Under the pieces are notes generated by a model. That model was not told the origin of the DNA and searched no databases. It worked only from the letters and a program-made list of their open reading frames with translations. From Pseudomonas defluvii (GTDB lineage: Bacteria > Pseudomonadota > Gammaproteobacteria > Pseudomonadales > Pseudomonadaceae), in assembly GCF_001695625.1 (NCBI RefSeq), contig NZ_MBPN01000036.1, positions 1-46,038 on the forward strand: 46,038 bases of DNA. The letters are read 5' to 3'. Made by a program: the position numbers and the translations under genes. Shown here one piece after another: positions 41,745 to 46,038 of this stretch. Each line of letters opens with the position of its first letter. Position 1 is the stretch's first letter.

Positions 41745-42655
41745 ATACTTTCACACCGATCGACCTCAGCCAGCTCCCCGCGCCCGACGTCGTAGAACTG
41801 ATAGACATCGAGCAGATCATCGCCGAGCGCAAAGCCTACGCCATCAGCCTATGGCCGGCCAAAGAGCAGGCCGAGATTGCAGGACGTCTCGAACTTGAAT
41901 CAGAGCCCATTACCAAACTGCTGCAGGAGAACGCCTACCGCGAGATGGTATGGCGGCAGCGAGTCAACGAGGCTTCGCTCGCCTCGCTGCTGGCCTACGC
42001 AAAGGGTGCAGACCTCGACCAGGTGGCCGGTAACTTCAACGTGCAGCGTTTGGTCATCCAGGCGGCTGCCCTACAGGCCATCCCACCGGTACCACTGGTG
42101 ATGGAAAGTGACGAGGCCCTACGCGAACGTGCGCAAATGGCATTCGAGGGACTGAGCACCGCAGGCCCCCGCAACGCCTATGTTTTCCACGCCCGCTCAG
42201 CCGCTGGCCGTGTCGCAGACGCATCGGCCTACAGTCCTTCGCCAGCGGTGGCCGTGGTGACCATTCAATCCACTGTGCCCGATGGCTCTGCCGATGTTGC
42301 CCTACTCGACCTGGTGCGCACTTACCTCAATGACGAGGACCGTCGGCCGGTGGCTGACCGCCTGACCGTACAGGGCGCCCAAGTCGTGCCCTACCAGGTC
42401 GTGGCCACCCTGTTCCTGCAAAGCCAAGGCCCCGAAGTCGAGCCAATTCTCGCTGCCGCCGAGCAGAAACTGCGGGCCTATGTCGGCCAACGCCGACGCT
42501 TGGGCATGCAAGTTTCGGAGTCGGCCATCCATGCAGCCCTGCACATTGAGGGCGTGCGCAAGGTCGTCTTGGAGGACTGGGCCGACATCAACGCCACGCT
42601 TGCCCAGGCGCCCTACTGCACCGACATTCAGTTGTCCGTGGGAAGCGAGCCATGA
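41741..42655 (+). CDS. J: P2 gpJ-like baseplate assembly protein
   Basis: 304 residues, Mu gp47/P2 J family of wedge proteins: SLLAYAKGADLDQVAGNFNV, STAGPRNAYVFHARSAAGRV and a C-terminal DINATLAQAPYCTDIQLSVG. It joins the baseplate hub and the tail-fibre network. Confidence 0.95.
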   Translation: MNTFTPIDLSQLPAPDVVELIDIEQIIAERKAYAISLWPAKEQAEIAGRLELESEPITKLLQENAYREMVWRQRVNEASLASLLAYAKGADLDQVAGNFNVQRLVIQAAALQAIPPVPLVMESDEALRERAQMAFEGLSTAGPRNAYVFHARSAAGRVADASAYSPSPAVAVVTIQSTVPDGSADVALLDLVRTYLNDEDRRPVADRLTVQGAQVVPYQVVATLFLQSQGPEVEPILAAAEQKLRAYVGQRRRLGMQVSESAIHAALHIEGVRKVVLEDWADINATLAQAPYCTDIQLSVGSEP

Positions 42656-43263
42656 GCCTGCTGCCGGACAACAGCACTGCATTGGAGCGCCAGGCCGCTG
42701 AGGCTTTGGCCCAGATCGAGCGCGTACCGGTACCAATCCGCGACCTGCTCAACCCTGACCGCTGCCCCGCGCCGCTGCTGCCCTACCTGGCCTGGGCTTT
42801 CTCTGTCGATCGTTGGGACGGCAAATGGCCAGAAGCCGCGAAACGGCGGGCTATCCGGTCGTCGTTTTTCATCCACTCGCGTAAAGGCACGATCGGCGCG
42901 CTACGCCGAGTGGTAGAGCCCTTGGGCTACCTGATCGAAGTCGTCGAATGGTTCAACACCGTGCCCGAAGGAGAGCCAGGCACGTTCGCTTTGAAAATCG
43001 GCGTTCTCGATACCGGCATCACCGAGGAGATGTACCAGGAACTGACCTGGTTGATCGATGACGCCAAGCCCCTCACCCGCCACCTGACCGGATTGACCAT
43101 CAGCTTGGAAGCGAACGGTCAGTTCTACCTCGGCGGCTCAATCCAGGACGGTGACGTACTAGACGTTTATCCGCCTGCGCAGCGCGACATCGAGGTCACC
43201 ACCACCATCGGCCGCGGTGGACGCGAACATACAATCGACACTCTGGAAATTGCACATGGTTGA
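42652..43263 (+). CDS. I: P2 gpI-like tail protein
   Basis: 203 residues. LPYLAWAFSVDRWDGKWPEA and KGTIGALRRVVEPLGYLIEV define the family. It is a baseplate wedge component that fits between gpJ and the tail fibres. Starts inside the J stop and ends eight bases into H. Confidence 0.95.
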   Translation: MSLLPDNSTALERQAAEALAQIERVPVPIRDLLNPDRCPAPLLPYLAWAFSVDRWDGKWPEAAKRRAIRSSFFIHSRKGTIGALRRVVEPLGYLIEVVEWFNTVPEGEPGTFALKIGVLDTGITEEMYQELTWLIDDAKPLTRHLTGLTISLEANGQFYLGGSIQDGDVLDVYPPAQRDIEVTTTIGRGGREHTIDTLEIAHG

Positions 43264-45334
43264 CCAGAATTCTCAGTTCTACGCCATCCTCACCAATGTG
43301 GGCGCGGCGAAGCAGGCCAACGCGGATGCCTTGGGCATTCCGTGGAAAATCACCCAGATGGCTGTGGGGGATGCCAACGGCACTGACCCTACGCCCAATG
43401 CCAGTCAGACCAGTTTGCTCAATGAATGGCGCCGAGCACCGCTGAACCAACTCAAAGTCGACGATAAGGACGCCTCGATCATCGTTGCCGAACAGGTCAT
43501 CCCGGCCGACATCGGTGGTCGCTGGATCCGTGAGATCGGCCTGTACGACACCGACGGCGACCTGGTTGCCGTAGCAAACTGCGCCCCAACCTACAAACCG
43601 CTTCTTAGCCAGGGTTCTGGCCGCACTCAAATTGTGCGCATGAACCTGGTGGTCAGCAGCTCCAGCAACGTACAGCTCAAGATTGACCCCAGCGTGGTAC
43701 TGGCGACGCGGGAGTTTGTGACTGAAGAGCTGGCCAAGCAGGACTTCAAACACTCGGTATTGGTTGCGACCACGGGGCCGATCGTACTTAGCGGTCTGCA
43801 GACCATTGATGCTGTGGTGCTGCCAGCGGGTGCTGCGGTGCTGGTAAAGGATCAGGACGCCGTCAAGGAAAATGGTATCTATGTGGTAGGGGCCGGTGCC
43901 TGGACGCGTCGAGCAGATGCTGACGCCAACGCAAAGGTCACGCCGGGTCTGTTGGTTCATGTCGAGAAGGGCACAATCAACGGTGATGGTGTATGGCAGT
44001 TGGTCACCGATGGGCCAATTAACTTGGGTGTCTCAGCCCTGGCCTTTGAAATGGCCTTTGGGCGCACGGGGATTGCTGCTGGCACCTATCGCAGTGTGAC
44101 CGTGGACAAGTACGGCCGCGTGGTAGGTGCTACCAACCCAACCACCGTTGCGGGTTATGGTCTGACCGACGTTTACACCAGGAGCCAAATTGACCAGGCC
44201 TTGGCCCTCAAGGCGCCGTTGGCCAGCCCGGATTTTTCCGGTACTCCAAAGGCGCCGACTGCTGCACCTGGAACCAACACCCTGCAACTGGCTAACACAG
44301 CATTTGTGCAAGCAGCACTTGCGGCACTGGTCGCGTCTTCGCCGGAGGCTCTGGATACGCTGAGCGAACTGGCAACCGCCTTGGGTAATGACCCGAACTT
44401 TGCGACAACGATGCTCAACGCGCTGGCGGGCAAGGCACCTCTGGCTAGCCCTGTGCTGACCGGTACCCCAACGGGGCCGACCGCAGCACCTGGAACGAAC
44501 TCTCTACAATTGGCGAACACGGCTTTTGTCGCTGCGCTTGGTGCGATCAAAGCCAACTTGGCGAGCCCGGCTTTTACGGGAGTACCGACAGCCCCTACTG
44601 CGGCTCTTGGTACAAACACCCTGCAACTGGCGACAACAGCTTTTGTTCAGGCGGCTGTTGCTGCATTGGTTGACTCTTCGCCGGCTGCACTGAATACGCT
44701 CAACGAGCTGGCGGCAGCCTTGGGGGATGATCCGAACTTCGCCGCCACCATGACTAATGCACTGGCCGGAAAAGCTGATTTGGCTACGACTCTGGCAGGG
44801 TATGGCATTACTGATGCTGTGAAACTCAGTGATAAGGCACTGCAGGTTGACGCAGAGGGAGGGGTCGATAATACAAAGTGGGTAACGGTTGCCGGCGTCT
44901 CTGTTGCAATCTCCACTACGTTTGCTGGCTGTGTGGCTCACTTCGCTCGCAACACCGCGCCAGGTGGATGGCTGAAGGCTAATGGCGCGTTGGTAAGCCG
45001 CACGGCCTATTCTCGTTTGTTTAGCGCTATCGGCACGACATTCGGTGCGGGAGATGGCGCTACGACCTTTCAGTTGCCGGACCTCCGAGGGCTGTTTGTT
45101 CGTGGCTGGGATGATGGCCGTGGGATTGATACAGGTCGAGCATTCGGCGGTTACCAGGCTGACGAACTGAAGTCGCACGATCACGACTTCACCGTGAACA
45201 GCACTGACACCATGGGCAACAAGTCTGCCGACTCCAACGGTGCAGGAACGAACTCAACTGCCACCACGGCGGCTACAGGTGGTACTGAAACCCGCCCACG
45301 CAACCTCGCGCTTTTAGCGTGCATCAAGTATTGA
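43256..45334 (+). CDS. H: P2 gpH-like tail fibre protein with tail-collar tip
   Basis: 692 residues from ATG 43256. The N-terminal part (about 5-150) is the conserved baseplate-attachment domain (WRRAPLNQLKVDDKDASI, DIGGRWIREIGLYDTDGDLV). The middle has three fibre modules beginning near K319, K393 and K432, each with LASP-x-(F/L)-(S/T)-G-(T/V)-P and TAA(P/L)GTN(T/S)LQLA(N/T)TAFV. Residues ~569-620 are a tail-collar domain (PGGWLKANGALVSRTAYSRL). The C-terminal ~70 residues, rich in Asn/Thr/Gly, form the receptor-binding tip and are the most variable part in such phages. It determines host range. Confidence 0.93.
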   Translation: MVDQNSQFYAILTNVGAAKQANADALGIPWKITQMAVGDANGTDPTPNASQTSLLNEWRRAPLNQLKVDDKDASIIVAEQVIPADIGGRWIREIGLYDTDGDLVAVANCAPTYKPLLSQGSGRTQIVRMNLVVSSSSNVQLKIDPSVVLATREFVTEELAKQDFKHSVLVATTGPIVLSGLQTIDAVVLPAGAAVLVKDQDAVKENGIYVVGAGAWTRRADADANAKVTPGLLVHVEKGTINGDGVWQLVTDGPINLGVSALAFEMAFGRTGIAAGTYRSVTVDKYGRVVGATNPTTVAGYGLTDVYTRSQIDQALALKAPLASPDFSGTPKAPTAAPGTNTLQLANTAFVQAALAALVASSPEALDTLSELATALGNDPNFATTMLNALAGKAPLASPVLTGTPTGPTAAPGTNSLQLANTAFVAALGAIKANLASPAFTGVPTAPTAALGTNTLQLATTAFVQAAVAALVDSSPAALNTLNELAAALGDDPNFAATMTNALAGKADLATTLAGYGITDAVKLSDKALQVDAEGGVDNTKWVTVAGVSVAISTTFAGCVAHFARNTAPGGWLKANGALVSRTAYSRLFSAIGTTFGAGDGATTFQLPDLRGLFVRGWDDGRGIDTGRAFGGYQADELKSHDHDFTVNSTDTMGNKSADSNGAGTNSTATTAATGGTETRPRNLALLACIKY

Positions 45335-45342
45335 GGGGTTCC

Positions 45343-45912
45343 ATGAATATCTACTGTGCTCACCCATTCACCCGTGAGTATGTTGGTCAGTCCTTGGCCG
45401 ATGCTGATCCGCTGGAGCCAGAAAACTGGCTGATCCCAGCCAATGCTTATGTTGATCCACCCCCGGCCTCTGTTGCCGGACAGGCAGTGGTGCGGTCTGA
45501 GGACGGCAGAGCCTGGCAGCTTGTTGCGGACTATCGCGGTACTGTTTATGACATCGTTACCGGTGATCCTCGACAACATGATGCGCTGGGTGACCTGCCC
45601 GATGATCTGACTACGGAGCAACGTCCTGGCCCGTTCCACGTATGGGTATCAGGTTCTTGGTTACTCAACGCTGAAGCACAATCTGCCGCTGAGCGCTATT
45701 GGCGTGATGGTCAGGTAACCGCTACTGAATGGTTGGTAACACGCCACCGTGATGAGCAGGACATGCAGTTGGCCACCACGCTGACACCGGAGCGATTTTC
45801 CGAGTTGCTGGTTTATCGCCAAGGCCTGCGCGACTGGCCCCAGTCAAGCCTGTTCCCGGACGTCGAACAACGCCCGGCCGCTCCTTCATGGATTGCTGAA
45901 CAGCACCTGTAA
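45343..45912 (+). CDS. tail fibre assembly chaperone (P2 gpG-equivalent)
   Basis: 189 residues from ATG 45343 with GAGGGG upstream. FTREYVGQSLADADPLEPEN and VDPPPASVAGQAVVRSEDG are typical of Pseudomonas phage fibre-assembly proteins; the second half (RDEQDMQLATTLTPERFSEL, RDWPQSSLFPD) resembles the DUF4376/chaperone C-terminus. It is needed to fold the fibre encoded just before it. It is not close in sequence to P2 G itself, so no symbol is given. Confidence 0.85.
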   Translation: MNIYCAHPFTREYVGQSLADADPLEPENWLIPANAYVDPPPASVAGQAVVRSEDGRAWQLVADYRGTVYDIVTGDPRQHDALGDLPDDLTTEQRPGPFHVWVSGSWLLNAEAQSAAERYWRDGQVTATEWLVTRHRDEQDMQLATTLTPERFSELLVYRQGLRDWPQSSLFPDVEQRPAAPSWIAEQHL

Positions 45913-45926
45913 AGCCACTAGCTACA
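45908..45926 (+). promoter_or_regulatory. late-promoter dyad TGTAA-N9-CTACA before gene FI
   Basis: TGTAA 45908-45912 overlaps the chaperone stop; CTACA is at 45922-45926. It is the third copy of the arrangement seen before P/O and V, and sits where P2 has its F promoter. Confidence 0.72.
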
Positions 45927-45962
45927 ACCTCACCAGCTCGCTCAACCCGCGCGCGCGCGGCA

Positions 45963-45992
45963 GCCTGTGCAGTGTCATCCCACTGCACAGGC
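45963..45992. promoter_or_regulatory. 12-bp perfect hairpin just before the FI start codon
   Basis: GCCTGTGCAGTG (45963-45974) and CACTGCACAGGC (45981-45992) enclose TCATCC; the stem ends eight bases before ATG 46000. There is no U tract. It could end readthrough from the fibre operon or form a 5' stem on the sheath mRNA, since the predicted late start site falls near its left arm. Confidence 0.65.
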
Positions 45993-45999
45993 ACTCACC

Positions 46000-46038
46000 A
46001 TGGCCGACGAATACCATCACGGCGTGCGCGTCCTCGAA
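46000..46038 (+). CDS. FI: P2 gpFI-like tail sheath protein, N-terminal start (continues past window)
   Basis: Only 13 codons are visible, MADEYHHGVRVLE, which match the typical opening of P2 FI-type sheath proteins (x-x-(D/E)-(F/Y)-H-H-G-x-(R/K)-V-x-E). Its position after the fibre genes agrees with the P2 order H-G-FI-FII. The rest lies outside. Confidence 0.85.
   Translation, partial: MADEYHHGVRVLE

Noticed and set aside
1..46038. CRISPR array, rRNA genes or plasmid origin
   Set aside because: No regularly spaced direct repeats with spacers and no rRNA-like sequence were seen; the only repeat field (30164-30473) has irregular spacing and both orientations.

Overview
The window reads as a Pseudomonas chromosome, probably of the P. 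putida/fluorescens group. The basis is high GC with C/G third positions, an OprD-family porin, a typical polar amino-acid ABC operon, a PAS chemoreceptor and a photolyase/folE module. The last third is a P2/phiCTX-type prophage that runs off the right edge.

Layout. (1) 1-7.3 kb: the end of an OprD porin, a small conserved-looking ORF, and a LysR regulator divergent from a His/Lys/Arg/opine-type ABC transporter (binding protein, two permeases, ATPase) followed by a DUF2817 metallohydrolase. (2) 7.4-9.7 kb: a Rieske oxygenase and its reductase with a C-terminal 2Fe-2S domain. Regions 1 and 2 look like uptake, deacylation and oxidation of an unidentified amino-acid conjugate. (3) 9.8-15.8 kb: VOC protein, DUF393 thiol oxidoreductase, folE, a DUF2256 mini-gene coupled to an Fe-S photolyase-like protein, a double-PAS soluble chemoreceptor and a c-di-GMP phosphodiesterase. 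The photolyase/chemoreceptor intergenic region has an exact match to the operator described for LitR/PplR light-dependent MerR repressors. (4) 15.8-22.3 kb: DUF1993, a lipoprotein, a SulP transporter, a deletion scar joining two truncated genes (LysR and DMT transporter), a 24-residue membrane protein, OsmC, DUF3841 and a secreted endonuclease I. (5) 22.6-28.4 kb: a minus-strand aromatic-type cluster (FAD hydroxylase, DUF2783, MFS carrier, LuxR regulator), an IS scar, and a divergent Lrp/LysE pair.

(6) 28.4-30.0 kb: IS66 and IS3 fragments abutting a 5'-truncated integrase. (7) 30.0-46.0 kb: a prophage starting at a 26-nt tRNA 3'-end copy (likely attL), then a 310-bp GGTAA repeat field, a cos-like site with CGCAG repeats, a DUF4145 cargo gene where phiCTX carries its cytotoxin, and the P2 order Q-P (minus) / O-N-M-L-X, holin, endolysin, Rz/Rz1, R-S-V-W-J-I-H-G-FI. 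The three late transcription-unit starts visible here share a dyad, TGTAR-N9-CTACA, at the position expected for an Ogr-type activator. The phage's own integrase and the intact tRNA gene should lie beyond the right edge.

Most notable: the shared late-promoter dyad, the att/GGTAA/cos region with the DUF4145 cargo gene, the light-type operator beside a chemoreceptor, and the LysR/DMT deletion scar. All calls come from reading the sequence; no database search was possible.
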